Origin: Bacteroidales bacterium
Lineage (GTDB): Bacteria; Bacteroidota; Bacteroidia; Bacteroidales; F082
Direction of reading: 5' to 3'
DNA: 64,000 nucleotides
Assembly (NCBI GenBank): GCA_024400305.1
Contig: JAKSMX010000013.1
Coordinates: 1 to 64,000, forward strand
In this document: piece by piece, positions 15,111-23,772 of the stretch
Numbering within the stretch: the stretch's first letter is position 1
How the letters are laid out: each line of letters begins with the position of its first letter
The notes under the pieces: model-generated
What the model was told of the DNA's origin: nothing
The model's database searches: none
The model's input: only the letters and a program-made list of their open reading frames with translations
Made by a program: the position numbers and the translations under genes

Positions 15111-15136
15111 TAGGTTTAAGTTCGGCCCTGGGTACT
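15111..15136 (+). other. Truncated tRNA 3' end, candidate attachment site
   Basis: Read on the plus strand the segment has a T-loop-like TTTAAGT, a 3' T-stem strand TCGGC and an acceptor strand CCTGGGT followed by ACT, but no upstream tRNA body. The 5' T-stem strand does not match. This is what remains at the distal end when an element integrates into a tRNA 3' end. It lies beside the integrase and before a terminator-like hairpin. Confidence 0.55.
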
Positions 15137-15141
15137 GATTC

Positions 15142-15189
15142 AAGAGGTTAAGTGGTTGAAATTAAATCGCTTGACCTCTTTTGTTTTTA
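15142..15189 (+). terminator. Terminator-like hairpin after the attachment site
   Basis: AAGAGGTTAAG (15142-15152) pairs with CTTGACCTCTT (15170-15180) with one wobble, followed by TTGTTTTT. Probably the original terminator of the tRNA targeted by the element. Confidence 0.65.
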
Positions 15190-15702
15190 TATCGAATGGC
15201 AAATTACCGGCAAAATTCAAAATTTTCTCATTTTTTGTATCTAATTTTTTGTATCTCATTTTCTTTCAGTGTATTACGCCGTTTTTCAGTGGTTTTTAAT
15301 ACTCTCTGATGCCTTCAAAATACCAATATAAGTTCACCCTGTTTTCACATATTTCAACGAGGACGTTACAACAAATTTACTCGTTTTTTACAAAATGGCG
15401 AAAAATTTCCACGCCAAATTGCCAAAGAAACACGAATTGCCAAAATGGAGATTTGGCAATTTGGCAATATGAAATGCGTAATTTTTCCGTGAATTTTACA
15501 AAATCAGCGTGAAAATTTGCGGCTTCAGTCGCTTATAATGCTATCAAAAATTCACTTCTTGTCAAATTTACAGAAAATTTTTGGAAAAGAGGGGTGAAAA
15601 AGGCGGAAATAGAGTGAAAAGTATTTGCACGTAATTTGCACGTGGTTTAAAAAATCAAAAAGGTAACTTATTGAATAATAATAAATTACCTCTAAATGTT
15701 AG
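15190..15702. other. Gene-free stretch before tRNA-Arg
   Basis: No gene is supported. The sequence is AT-rich with words such as CAAATTGCCAAAGAAACACG and GGCAATTTGGCAATATG that repeat a GGCAA/TTGCC theme. It contains the TTTGCACGTAATTTGCACGT double repeat at 15624-15643. It may be a remnant of an older integration at the tRNA. Confidence 0.5.
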
Positions 15703-15774
15703 TACCCCAGCTGGGAATCGAACCCAAATCTAAAGTTTAGGAAACTTCCATTCTATCCGTTGAACTACCGGGGC
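15703..15774 (-). tRNA. tRNA-Arg (anticodon CCT)
   Basis: The minus strand folds into a complete cloverleaf: acceptor GCCCCGG/CTGGGGT, D stem GTTC/GAAT, anticodon stem GAAGT/ACTTT with loop TTCCTAA (anticodon CCT, reading AGG), T stem TTGGG/CCCAG with loop TTCGATT, and discriminator A. CCA is not encoded. A TATCTTTG -7 box lies 13 bp upstream (15788-15795, minus strand). Confidence 0.93.
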
Positions 15775-15787
15775 GACTTTCAGGCTG

Positions 15788-15795
15788 CAAAGATA
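15788..15795 (-). promoter_or_regulatory. -7 box of tRNA-Arg
   Basis: TATCTTTGC on the minus strand, 13 bp before the tRNA 5' end. Confidence 0.65.
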
Positions 15796-15837
15796 CTAAT
15801 TTTTTCAATCTGTTGTCATTTATATTTTCTAATTATG

Positions 15838-15845
15838 TAATTTTG
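15838..15845 (+). promoter_or_regulatory. -7 box of the flippase-like gene
   Basis: TAATTTTGC, 16 bp before the ATG at 15862, divergent from the tRNA promoter. The leader is very short. Confidence 0.5.
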
Positions 15846-15861
15846 CAAAGTTTTTTGAATT

Positions 15862-16842
15862 ATGAATAAAAAAATTTCTAAGTCGTTGTCTTACATGGCA
15901 TTCCTCGCTCTCGGACTTGCGCTGCTGTGGTTCAGTTTCCGCAATGTGAACCTGCACGGGCTTTGGAATGACGTGAAAACCGCTAAAATCTCGTGGCTTT
16001 TGTTGAGTCTGGTGTGTCTCGCCGCCTCATTATTTTTTAGGGCGTTGCGCTGGAACATCCAGATTGAGGCGATGGGCTGCAAGACGCGCGCGTCTTCAAC
16101 CTACGGTGCCGTCTTGATCGCATATCTCGCCAACTGCATCTTCCCGCGCCTCGGCGAGGTGGTGCGCTGCTCCGTCCTCAAACGCAAGGAAAACATACCG
16201 TTCGACAAGAACCTCGGCAGCGTCGTCTCCGAACGCATCATCGACCTGTGCGTGCTGTTCCTGCTCGCGTTTTTGGTCATCGTATTCCAATGGCAGCTGC
16301 TCGGGAGTCTGATTACTTCATGGATGATACCATTAATTAATAAGGTGAGAGATAACATCCTGCTTGGTGTTGTTGCAGTGGCGGCAGTTATCGTTTTTGT
16401 AATTGTCATCATTAGACTTTGCAGGAAAAGCAGCAGGCTCGCCAAAATCTGGCACGGCTTCATCGATGGCATCAGGAGCGTCATCACGATGAAAAGGAAG
16501 TGGCGTTTTATCCTCTATACGTTTGGTGTCTGGGGCTTTTATGTCGTCATGACATGGCTGCCGTTTTACATGCTGAGTGAGACGTCGCAACTCGGTTTTG
16601 TCGAGGCTGTCACGCTTCTCGGAATCGCGACATTGGGTGTAGTCGCACCGGTCCCGGGCGGCATCGGCACATATCATTTCATCTGCATAACGTTGCTGAG
16701 CGGTTTTTACGGGATTTCCGAACAGACCGCCGGCTCCTTTGCAGCGTTAAATCACGGCTCGCAGATGATTTTTTACATCATCACCGGAATAATCGCTTAC
16801 ATCGTAATGATGTTTTTTGACAAAAGAAAACCTTCAAATTAA
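15862..16842 (+). CDS. Flippase-like/lysylphosphatidylglycerol synthase TM-family protein
   Basis: This integral inner-membrane protein of 326 residues has about eight hydrophobic segments and the family's conserved features: the early RALRWNIQIEAMG segment, IFPRLGEVVRCSVLKRKENIPFDKNLGSVVSERIID, and the late VAPVPGGIGTYHF motif. These mark the UPF0104/LPG_synthase_TM family, homologous to the flippase part of MprF and to glycan/lipid flippase-like proteins. There is no cytosolic lysyl-transferase domain, so lipid lysylation is not implied. It precedes a heptose-phosphate adenylyltransferase gene, which would fit an envelope role. Confidence 0.85.
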   Translation: MNKKISKSLSYMAFLALGLALLWFSFRNVNLHGLWNDVKTAKISWLLLSLVCLAASLFFRALRWNIQIEAMGCKTRASSTYGAVLIAYLANCIFPRLGEVVRCSVLKRKENIPFDKNLGSVVSERIIDLCVLFLLAFLVIVFQWQLLGSLITSWMIPLINKVRDNILLGVVAVAAVIVFVIVIIRLCRKSSRLAKIWHGFIDGIRSVITMKRKWRFILYTFGVWGFYVVMTWLPFYMLSETSQLGFVEAVTLLGIATLGVVAPVPGGIGTYHFICITLLSGFYGISEQTAGSFAALNHGSQMIFYIITGIIAYIVMMFFDKRKPSN

Positions 16843-16843
16843 A

Positions 16844-16887
16844 AACTTGTGCAACTTGTGAAATAAACTCGTGCAACTTGTGTTAAA
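16844..16887. repeat. AACTTGTGCAACTTGTG repeat cluster
   Basis: Four copies of the unit AACTYGTG, with linkers, occupy the interval between two genes. A similar cluster lies at 46588-46631. Confidence 0.75.
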
Positions 16888-16920
16888 AATTCAGAAAGAA
16901 TAAATTATAAAAATTTGATT

Positions 16921-17412
16921 ATGAACTACTTTGAAGATATAAACAACAAAATCCTTGACGGAAATAATCTCGAAAACTGGCTCGGGGAATGTCGCCGAAG
17001 CGGAAAGAAAATCGTGTTTTCCAACGGTTGTTTCGACATCCTGCACCGCGGTCACGTTGAATATCTCTCGAAAGCCGCCGCGAAAGGTGATGTTTTGATA
17101 ATCGGCTTGAACACCGATGCTTCAGTGAAACGGTTGAAAGGTTCGTCGCGTCCCGTCAACGATGAGAAAGCCCGCGCCTTCGTACTCGCGGCACTCGGTT
17201 TTGTCAGTGCGGTGACGCTTTTCGATGAAGACACGCCTTACCAATTAATTAATAAGGTGCAGCCTGATGTCCTCGTGAAAGGCAGCGACTACAAACCTGA
17301 AGACATTGTGGGCTACGACATCGTGATGGCGAAAGGTGGTCGTGTCGAAACAATCGACCTCGTGGAAGGGTTCTCCACAACGAAAACAATAGAAAAACTT
17401 TCCTGCAAATAA
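16921..17412 (+). CDS. D-glycero-beta-D-manno-heptose 1-phosphate adenylyltransferase
   Basis: This 163-residue cytidylyltransferase-fold enzyme would transfer AMP to heptose 1-phosphate for LPS core synthesis, the same reaction as the C-terminal domain of HldE. The signature FSNGCFDILHRGHVEYLSKAA contains the HxGH nucleotide-binding motif. GLNTDASVKRLKG and the C-terminal VEGFSTTKTIEKL are also diagnostic. Length matches stand-alone RfaE2 proteins. I use the ATG at 16921; a TTG two codons upstream is less likely. No heptokinase gene is in the window. Confidence 0.9.
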   Translation: MNYFEDINNKILDGNNLENWLGECRRSGKKIVFSNGCFDILHRGHVEYLSKAAAKGDVLIIGLNTDASVKRLKGSSRPVNDEKARAFVLAALGFVSAVTLFDEDTPYQLINKVQPDVLVKGSDYKPEDIVGYDIVMAKGGRVETIDLVEGFSTTKTIEKLSCK

Positions 17413-17418
17413 TATTTG

Positions 17419-17471
17419 GTCACGCAGATCGCACAGACGAATATGCGATTAATCTGCGAAATCTGCGTGAC
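17419..17471. repeat. Long inverted repeat between convergent genes
   Basis: GTCACGCAGAT (17419-17429) and ATCTGCGTGAC (17461-17471) pair perfectly, with inner CGCA/TGCG and CGCAGATT-like elements. It may serve as a two-way terminator or be a REP-like dispersed repeat. Confidence 0.7.
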
Positions 17472-17479
17472 ATATATTT

Positions 17480-18673
17480 TTATCCTATCTGAAGAACCAG
17501 TCCTTTAAGATAAGCGCCTTCCGGGTGGTAAATGTTTATCGGATGGTCTTCCGGTTGCGAGAGCTGATGCAGAATCCTGACTTTTCTGCCGGTTTCAATT
17601 GCCGCCGCCATCACGATGCTTTGGAACTGGGCCTTGTCAACGGCCTGCGAGCAGCTGAATGTGAACAGCAGTCCGCCTTCTTTTATCTTCATGATAGCCT
17701 CTTTGTTGATGAATTTATATCCGAGCAGCCCGCGATGCAGCGATTTGTGGTTCTTTGCAAACGCCGGCGGGTCGAGGATAATCATATCAAATTGATTTTC
17801 AGGCATATTCTGAAGATAAAGCTTGGCATCTTCATCGATTGTCGGATTCGTTTCTTTTGAAAATCCGTTCAATTCGATGTTCTTTTCGCATATCGCTATA
17901 GCCTTTTTCGAGCTGTCAACGGAGACGACCTGTGTCGCGCCGCCCCGCAACGCCGTCACGGAAAAGCCGCCGGTGTAGCAGAACGTATTCAAGACGGTGC
18001 GGCCTTTCGCAAGTCTCCTCACTAAATCGCGGTTGCAACGCTGGTCGAGGAAGAAACCGGTTTTCTGACCTTCCTCCCAGTCAATCAGGAACTTGGAGTC
18101 GTTTTCGAGGACGAAATCTTCGGATTTTCCGCCAAGGAGGTAGCCGTCATTGACAGCGTCTTTCCCCATTCGTTGCATGGCTTCGGAACTCTTGTTGTAA
18201 ATGGCTTCGAGTTTCAAATCGGGAATGGCTTCAAGTGCGAGAGCTATCGCCTTGATGTTCAACGCCATTCCTTCAGTCTGGGCCTGAATGACAGCGGTCT
18301 TTCCGTAGATGTCGATGATAAGTCCCGGAAGCCCGTCGCCTTCGGAATGAACGAGACGGTAGCAGTTTGTATGTTGATTATCAACAAATCCGAGAGCCTT
18401 ACGCATCTCAAATGCTGCATTGAGGCGTTGCTGCCAGAACATCGCGCCGATTTTCGTGTTGTCGAACGACAGAAGTTTCACGGCGATGTTGCCGGCCTCG
18501 CAGAAACCGGTGCCGATAATTTCATCGTTATTGTCTGTAACTGTCACAATATCACCAGCTTGAAGGCCTTCGGGACCTGATTCTATTGCGCCTGAAAAAA
18601 TCCATGGATGGAAACGCCTCACGGCATCGTCCTTGCCTTTGTGAAGTTTGATAACAGGGTATAATGGACTCAT
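17480..18673 (-). CDS. Class I rRNA large-subunit cytosine methyltransferase (RlmI type)
   Basis: A 397-residue SAM-dependent methyltransferase. An N-terminal PUA domain (about 5-85, RRFHPWIFSGAIE) is followed by a linking beta-hairpin domain and a Rossmann domain with VLNTFCYTGGFSVTALRGGATQVVSVDSSKKAI (SAM site) and the catalytic ILDPPAFAKN motif. The cysteine in FTFSCSQAVD near the end is typical of m5C enzymes of the YccW/RlmI group. The first ATG of the frame is three codons upstream of the one used here. A TATCTTTG box lies at 18697-18704. Confidence 0.88.
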   Translation of the reverse strand: MSPLYPVIKLHKGKDDAVRRFHPWIFSGAIESGPEGLQAGDIVTVTDNNDEIIGTGFCEAGNIAVKLLSFDNTKIGAMFWQQRLNAAFEMRKALGFVDNQHTNCYRLVHSEGDGLPGLIIDIYGKTAVIQAQTEGMALNIKAIALALEAIPDLKLEAIYNKSSEAMQRMGKDAVNDGYLLGGKSEDFVLENDSKFLIDWEEGQKTGFFLDQRCNRDLVRRLAKGRTVLNTFCYTGGFSVTALRGGATQVVSVDSSKKAIAICEKNIELNGFSKETNPTIDEDAKLYLQNMPENQFDMIILDPPAFAKNHKSLHRGLLGYKFINKEAIMKIKEGGLLFTFSCSQAVDKAQFQSIVMAAAIETGRKVRILHQLSQPEDHPINIYHPEGAYLKGLVLQIG

Positions 18674-18696
18674 AATATTCAAAATTTAAAATCCTG

Positions 18697-18704
18697 CAAA
18701 GATA
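18697..18704 (-). promoter_or_regulatory. -7 box of the rRNA methyltransferase gene
   Basis: TATCTTTGC on the minus strand, 24 bp before the chosen ATG. Confidence 0.6.
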
Positions 18705-18733
18705 CAGATTTTTTGTCTTGTCATGTTGAAATT

Positions 18734-20326
18734 TTACTCCGCCATCAGATTCTCAAACTGGAACTTGTCGCCGTTGAAAAGTCCTTTGTCGCTGAGTTTC
18801 AACGACGGGATGACCAACAACGCCATGAAACCCATCGTCATGAACGGAGCGTTGAGTGTCGTGCCGAGACTCTTTGCAAATTTATCAACATTTTTGTATG
18901 CCTCCGCGACCATGTAACCATCGCCGTTGTTCATCAGGCCGGCGACAGGCATAGGCATGGTGACACACATCTCCTTTGAATATGCAGTGATACCGCCTTT
19001 ACATGTAACGATCTGATTTACAGCGGCAGCCATCTCTTCATCGCTGCATCCGATCACAACAATATTGTGACTGTCATGGGCGATGCTTGATGCCAATGCG
19101 CCTCTTTTCAGACCGAAATTCTTGACATATCCGACAGCTGGCTTTGACTTTTGGTATCTGTTGATGACGGCGATTTTCAAGACATCAGGATCGTGGCGGT
19201 CAACAACGACTTTGTTTGTCACTAATTGTCCGGGAATGATTTCTATCGCATTGATTTTCTTTCCGTTTTCCTCAACTTGAAAATCTTCGGCTGTGACAGG
19301 TTCCGCATCGAAGTTGTTGACTGGAGTTGTCGCAAGATGCTCAAGTCTGCTTTCTCCGTTTTCAGCGACGAGTTCGCCGTTGATGAAAGTTTGCAAGACA
19401 TTAAAATTCTCGAAGTTATCAATGACGATAAAGTCGGCGGGGTCGTTTTTTTGCAGAAGACCGATGTTCATCTTGTAATGTTCGACGGGATTTGCGGTGG
19501 CCGCTCTGATTACATCGAATTTGTTGTAACCCAATGATATTGCGCGTTTTACCGAGCGGTTGACATGATTTTTGACCAAGTCGTCGGGATGACAGTCGTC
19601 GGTGCAGAACATCACTTTGTCGGGGCAGATTTTGAAAAGCGGCACGAGTGCGTCGAAGTTTTTTGCTGCGCTGCCTTCACGGATCAAGATTTTCATGCCG
19701 AGTTTCACTTTTTCGAGTGCCTCCTCCAAAGTGAAGCATTCGTGGTCGGTTGTGATGCCAGCCGATGCGTATTTTCTCGCGTCGTCTCCAACCATGCCTG
19801 GTGCGTGTCCGTCGATGGGCTTGTGGTGACGTTTCGCGGCTTCGAGTTTTTTGTGAACCTCATCGTCATTGAAGATGACTCCCGGATAATTCATCATCTC
19901 GCCGAGGAAATGAATGTCGTCCATCGCCATCAATTTTTCGATGTCGTTGTGGTCGATGACCGCACCCGACGTCTCGAAAGTCGTTGCCGGAACACAGCTC
20001 GGCGCGCCGAAATAGAATTTGAAAGGGGTGCGTTTTCCGTTGTCAATCATAAAACGTATTCCGTTGATGCCCAATACGTTGGCGATTTCATGCGGGTCGC
20101 AGACTGCACCTACGCTGCCGTGGACGACGGCCATTCTCGCAAACTCCGACGGCACAAGCATCGAACTCTCGATGTGAATGTGCGCGTCAACCAAGCCCGG
20201 CATGATGATACGGGTTTCGTTGTTTTTTTCTTCAATGATGTCGGCGATCTTGCCGTTTTCCACCGTCACTGTGCCAGGAAACATCCTTCTTCCGGCAACA
20301 TCAATTATTTGACCTGAAATTTTCAT
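18734..20326 (-). CDS. ade: Adenine deaminase
   Basis: This 530-residue amidohydrolase would convert adenine to hypoxanthine and ammonia in purine salvage. Metal-binding residues are visible in MPGLVDAHIHIESS, in HGSVGAVCDPHEIANVLG and in VMFCTDDCHPDDL. The C-terminal domain carries the family signature AHDSHNIVVIGCSDEEMAAAV. The length matches bacterial Ade proteins. It follows the lipoprotein gene at 20354 by 27 bp on the same strand and may be cotranscribed with it. Confidence 0.93.
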   Translation of the reverse strand: MKISGQIIDVAGRRMFPGTVTVENGKIADIIEEKNNETRIIMPGLVDAHIHIESSMLVPSEFARMAVVHGSVGAVCDPHEIANVLGINGIRFMIDNGKRTPFKFYFGAPSCVPATTFETSGAVIDHNDIEKLMAMDDIHFLGEMMNYPGVIFNDDEVHKKLEAAKRHHKPIDGHAPGMVGDDARKYASAGITTDHECFTLEEALEKVKLGMKILIREGSAAKNFDALVPLFKICPDKVMFCTDDCHPDDLVKNHVNRSVKRAISLGYNKFDVIRAATANPVEHYKMNIGLLQKNDPADFIVIDNFENFNVLQTFINGELVAENGESRLEHLATTPVNNFDAEPVTAEDFQVEENGKKINAIEIIPGQLVTNKVVVDRHDPDVLKIAVINRYQKSKPAVGYVKNFGLKRGALASSIAHDSHNIVVIGCSDEEMAAAVNQIVTCKGGITAYSKEMCVTMPMPVAGLMNNGDGYMVAEAYKNVDKFAKSLGTTLNAPFMTMGFMALLVIPSLKLSDKGLFNGDKFQFENLMAE

Positions 20327-20353
20327 ATTCTTGAATTTTAGATTTTAAACATT

Positions 20354-22087
20354 TTAAAGTTCCCAAGGTTCATCCAAATCAATGTCCCAGTTGGCTTTTA
20401 CATCAAGTTCTGTTTTGTAGAAGACAATCTTTTCCGGTTGAATTTTGTGCTTGAAATTGCCTGGACTCCATTCGCCGTTGGCATCCATGTCGTAGGTGGC
20501 TCTCAATTTGTATTTCCCGGCGTCAAGATATTCAAAAACGACCTCTTGTGTCTTTGTAATTATTTGTTTGTCAATAAGTTTGTCTTTTGTGTCAAGTAAA
20601 TCCACAATGATTTGCGGAACGTTTTCAGGCACTTCGACGGTAAGATAAATGTTGCCGTATTGTGCAAGTTCAGGTACTGAAAAGTTCAGTTTCAAGGTGT
20701 CGTTGGTCAAGCCGCGGAAACCGAAAAACACCGAATCAGGAATGATGATCTGGTATTTTTCTTCGGGCTTGAAATTTTTTTCGACCTTATATTTAAAACC
20801 GTATTCGTCAACTTTCGTAAAACGTAAGTCATTGTAAATGGTATCTTTAGCAGTAATGAACCACATTGTGTCGCGCATCGCAACGTCAACAACGGGGTCG
20901 TTGAATGAAAGAATCAGTTGTTGATTCGGTTTCAGTTTGTTGCCTGCTGCGTTGTCTTTGATATTCAGCCGTTTGACGACGACCTCTTCTTCGTTTTTCT
21001 TGCGTTTGTTAGGCTTCACGGCCTTGCGCATTTTCAGGCTGTAATGTGTGGTGTCTTTTATTATCGTATCGTAATTGATGCAAATCCAAAGGCTGTCGAT
21101 TTCTGGCATCACATACAGAGAAACGGTATCTCTTTTTTCAGAGAACACTTTCATGATTTTTATGCTGTCGGGAAGCTCGTCTTTAGGCCCAATGCTCACG
21201 TTATCAGTTGAATAGCGGAAGGCAAAACGAAGCACCCCGTCGTCAAAAGTCTCTTTTTTAAGGATTTTTTGAATGGAATCCTCTTGGACAAAAGTGTTGA
21301 GATTATATTTTGTCGTGTCGAAAGGAGCTGGTTTCATCACGATGGAGTCTTTTATTGCTGTGTCGATAACAAATTGATTTACAGGAATATATTGAGGTTT
21401 TACCATTTCCGGATAGTAACCGATTTCTTCATTTGGAAGGTCGAAAAGCATGTTTGAATTGACATCTTTGATTGCGAAAAGGAGGTATTCCTTGTCGGCG
21501 AGGCCTGAAAATGCGAACTCGCCTTTTTTATTGGTCTTTGTCATGTAGTTCGGGACGACGCAGTAAGGCAACGAATCGAGTTTGACGGTGTCGTTGTCGT
21601 CAGAATAAAGGAAGACAAAGAAATCCTCCGCGGGTTTTAAAGTCTGCGCTGAAATCGCTTTCCCGGCGAGCGAGAGGGTATCGATATTTTCTCCGGTCGA
21701 AAACACAAACACATAGTCTTTCAATATGTTACCTTCGTGCAGGTCTTTTATCGCATTCCCGAAATTGATTGAATATGTCGTCTCTGGTTTCAAGTTATCC
21801 TCGAATCTTATCAGAAGAGTTTTGCCGTTCAGACGGTATGTCGGAGATTTTTTCTGCGGCGGCGAAATCAGGATGTTTTTGCTTGCATTGTCGAGCATGA
21901 CGAACTCGTCGAAGGTGACGTTGATGGTCTTGCCTGAAAAATTTTTTGAGAAATTATCCGGAGATGTGCCTAAAACCACAGGCGGGATTTCGTCCTTCGG
22001 ACCGCCAGTCGGAGATACGGCATTGGCACATCCGTTGATAATCAATGCTATAAATGCAAATAATATATAGTTCAATATTTTTTTCAT
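20354..22087 (-). CDS. Ig-like (SbsA/Big_5) domain lipoprotein
   Basis: A 577-residue surface or periplasmic lipoprotein. The signal peptide ends in the lipobox-like LIINGC at residue 20. Directly after it comes VSPTGGPKDEIPPVVLGTSP, the hallmark of a widespread Bacteroidota family with an N-terminal Big_5 Ig-like domain (about 35-130). It continues with a carboxypeptidase-regulatory-like segment (KKGEFAFSGLADKEYLLFAI), a further Ig-like domain and a C-terminal beta-rich part. Its role is unknown. Divergent promoters separate it from the gene at 22164. Confidence 0.82.
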   Translation of the reverse strand: MKKILNYILFAFIALIINGCANAVSPTGGPKDEIPPVVLGTSPDNFSKNFSGKTINVTFDEFVMLDNASKNILISPPQKKSPTYRLNGKTLLIRFEDNLKPETTYSINFGNAIKDLHEGNILKDYVFVFSTGENIDTLSLAGKAISAQTLKPAEDFFVFLYSDDNDTVKLDSLPYCVVPNYMTKTNKKGEFAFSGLADKEYLLFAIKDVNSNMLFDLPNEEIGYYPEMVKPQYIPVNQFVIDTAIKDSIVMKPAPFDTTKYNLNTFVQEDSIQKILKKETFDDGVLRFAFRYSTDNVSIGPKDELPDSIKIMKVFSEKRDTVSLYVMPEIDSLWICINYDTIIKDTTHYSLKMRKAVKPNKRKKNEEEVVVKRLNIKDNAAGNKLKPNQQLILSFNDPVVDVAMRDTMWFITAKDTIYNDLRFTKVDEYGFKYKVEKNFKPEEKYQIIIPDSVFFGFRGLTNDTLKLNFSVPELAQYGNIYLTVEVPENVPQIIVDLLDTKDKLIDKQIITKTQEVVFEYLDAGKYKLRATYDMDANGEWSPGNFKHKIQPEKIVFYKTELDVKANWDIDLDEPWEL

Positions 22088-22091
22088 GCTG

Positions 22092-22143
22092 CAAAAATAG
22101 TAAAAAAAAACGAACTTCCGTAAGCTAAAATTATGTAATTTTG
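22092..22143. promoter_or_regulatory. Divergent -7 boxes
   Basis: TATTTTTG on the minus strand (22092-22099) for the Ig-like lipoprotein gene and TAATTTTG on the plus strand (22136-22143) for the beta-helix gene. Confidence 0.5.
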
Positions 22144-22163
22144 GCGATTAAAATATTAAAAAT

Positions 22164-23771
22164 ATGCGAAAGAATCTTTACTTTTTTATTGTGGCGTTTT
22201 TTGCCTTGTTGGTTAATAATGTCAATGCCCAGATTACAGAGGTGTCGGGCGAACAGAATGGTACGTGGAATGGTACGGTTATGCTTATGGGCGATGTATA
22301 TGTCACTGATAATCTGACTGTTGAGCCGGGAACGACGGTTGTTTCGGCAAAGAATTTCACTATCAACGTGTCAGGTGCTTTCAAGGCGGAAGGCACAAAG
22401 GAGAATATGATCACATTTTCCGTTGCCGACACGACCGGGTTTGCTGATTATCAAACGGTTAACGGCGGTTGGGGTGGCATTGAATTCAGAAAATGCAACG
22501 ATGTCGTTTTGAAATATTGTGACTTCTCATACGGAAAGACTCCTCTCGACGGCAATGGGGCTGACCTACGTTTCTATAATGTAAATGACGCAAAAGTCCA
22601 CGACTGCGTGTTCCACGACAATATTTTCCGTGCGAAAGGCGGCGGGATATTTGCATCGCATTCAAAGATTGAAGTCGTTGGCTGTGAGGCGTTTAACAAC
22701 AAAGGTTTCGGTTATGAAGGCAGTTATACTTACGGCGGCGGTTTCTTCTTCATCAACTGCGATGTCGTTGTCGAAGACATGATTTCGCACGACAATTACA
22801 TCCCTTCCGGCTACGGCGGCGGCTGCAGTTTCGACAGTTGCAACGTGGTCTTGAATAACGCAATATTTTATAACAATTATGCGACCAACGGCGGCGGTCT
22901 CGGTCTCCAGCGAAGCAAACACCTTGACGTGAAAATGTCTAACGTCTTGGCTTACAACAACGAAGTGGTGCATTACGGCGGCGGAATGGCGATGGCGACG
23001 GCAAGTCCGGAACTCAACAATTTCACGTTGGTCAATAATTTCTGCGGTGGCGGCGGCGGCGCAGGTATGCAAATATCTTTCGAGTCAGACCCAATTATCA
23101 ATAACTCAATCATTTACGGAAACCATGCGCTTTATTTCGATCTTTCAGGCAGTATCTACGAGTATTACTACGGCTCGCAGGTATGGCTTTGGGGCGACGG
23201 CAACTGGCCGATGTTCAGAAATGGTGATATTCAATATGGTCTCGACTCGATTTTTCATAATCCCGATTTATATACCGAAGATTATTATATCGACATGATA
23301 AAAGATGATCCTTTGTTTGTTGATAGTGAAGCATTTGACTTTAGACTTTCAGGTGAAAGCCCCTGCATCGACAAGGGAGTTGAGAATATTGAAGGAATGT
23401 TTATTCCTGAATTAGACCTGAATGGCCAGCCGCGTGTCTTCAATAACAGAATCGACATGGGCTGTTATGAATGGAACAACATCGGCCTGAATGAGATCAA
23501 TTCCAATGTTTCTGAAATGGAAATTGCTCCTAATCCATTGAATGCCAATAGTGTTTGTTATCTCACCTCTGAAAAGCCACAAGATGCGACTCTGCGTTTG
23601 ATTTCCCTTGACGGAAAAGAGATTTTCAAAAAAGATTGCGTAAAACTTCAGGCGGGAGAGAATAAAATCCAGCTTGGCGAATTGATTGAAAATGTTGGAA
23701 GAAGCAATAAAATGTATCTGTTAATTATTGATACTCAAGAAATTAACTATTGCAAAAAAGTGATTTATTAA
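22164..23771 (+). CDS. Secreted right-handed beta-helix protein with T9SS sorting domain
   Basis: The 535-residue product has a signal peptide (LYFFIVAFFALLVNNVNA). Residues about 80-330 form a parallel beta-helix built of repeats such as DVVLKYCDFSYG, KVHDCVFHDNIF and YGGGCSFDSC, rich in GGG turns. Next comes a 'choice-of-anchor'-like segment ending SPCIDKGVENIEG, and the C-terminal 80 residues (EIAPNPLNANSV ... KMYLLIIDT) form a type A T9SS sorting domain. It is predicted to cross the outer membrane through T9SS. Substrate or binding target is unknown. The next gene starts 1 bp after its stop. Confidence 0.85.
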   Translation: MRKNLYFFIVAFFALLVNNVNAQITEVSGEQNGTWNGTVMLMGDVYVTDNLTVEPGTTVVSAKNFTINVSGAFKAEGTKENMITFSVADTTGFADYQTVNGGWGGIEFRKCNDVVLKYCDFSYGKTPLDGNGADLRFYNVNDAKVHDCVFHDNIFRAKGGGIFASHSKIEVVGCEAFNNKGFGYEGSYTYGGGFFFINCDVVVEDMISHDNYIPSGYGGGCSFDSCNVVLNNAIFYNNYATNGGGLGLQRSKHLDVKMSNVLAYNNEVVHYGGGMAMATASPELNNFTLVNNFCGGGGGAGMQISFESDPIINNSIIYGNHALYFDLSGSIYEYYYGSQVWLWGDGNWPMFRNGDIQYGLDSIFHNPDLYTEDYYIDMIKDDPLFVDSEAFDFRLSGESPCIDKGVENIEGMFIPELDLNGQPRVFNNRIDMGCYEWNNIGLNEINSNVSEMEIAPNPLNANSVCYLTSEKPQDATLRLISLDGKEIFKKDCVKLQAGENKIQLGELIENVGRSNKMYLLIIDTQEINYCKKVIY

Positions 23772-23772
23772 A

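Noticed and set aside
1-15136. Complete prophage
   Set aside because: No capsid, portal, terminase or tail gene is recognisable in the visible part. The left end is outside the window, so this holds only for what can be seen.
15703-15774. tRNA-Arg 3' end as the attachment site of the present integrase element
   Set aside because: The partial tRNA end at 15111-15136 is closer to the integrase, and has the opposite orientation and a different sequence, so the tRNA-Arg end is not its direct repeat. An older separate event is considered instead.
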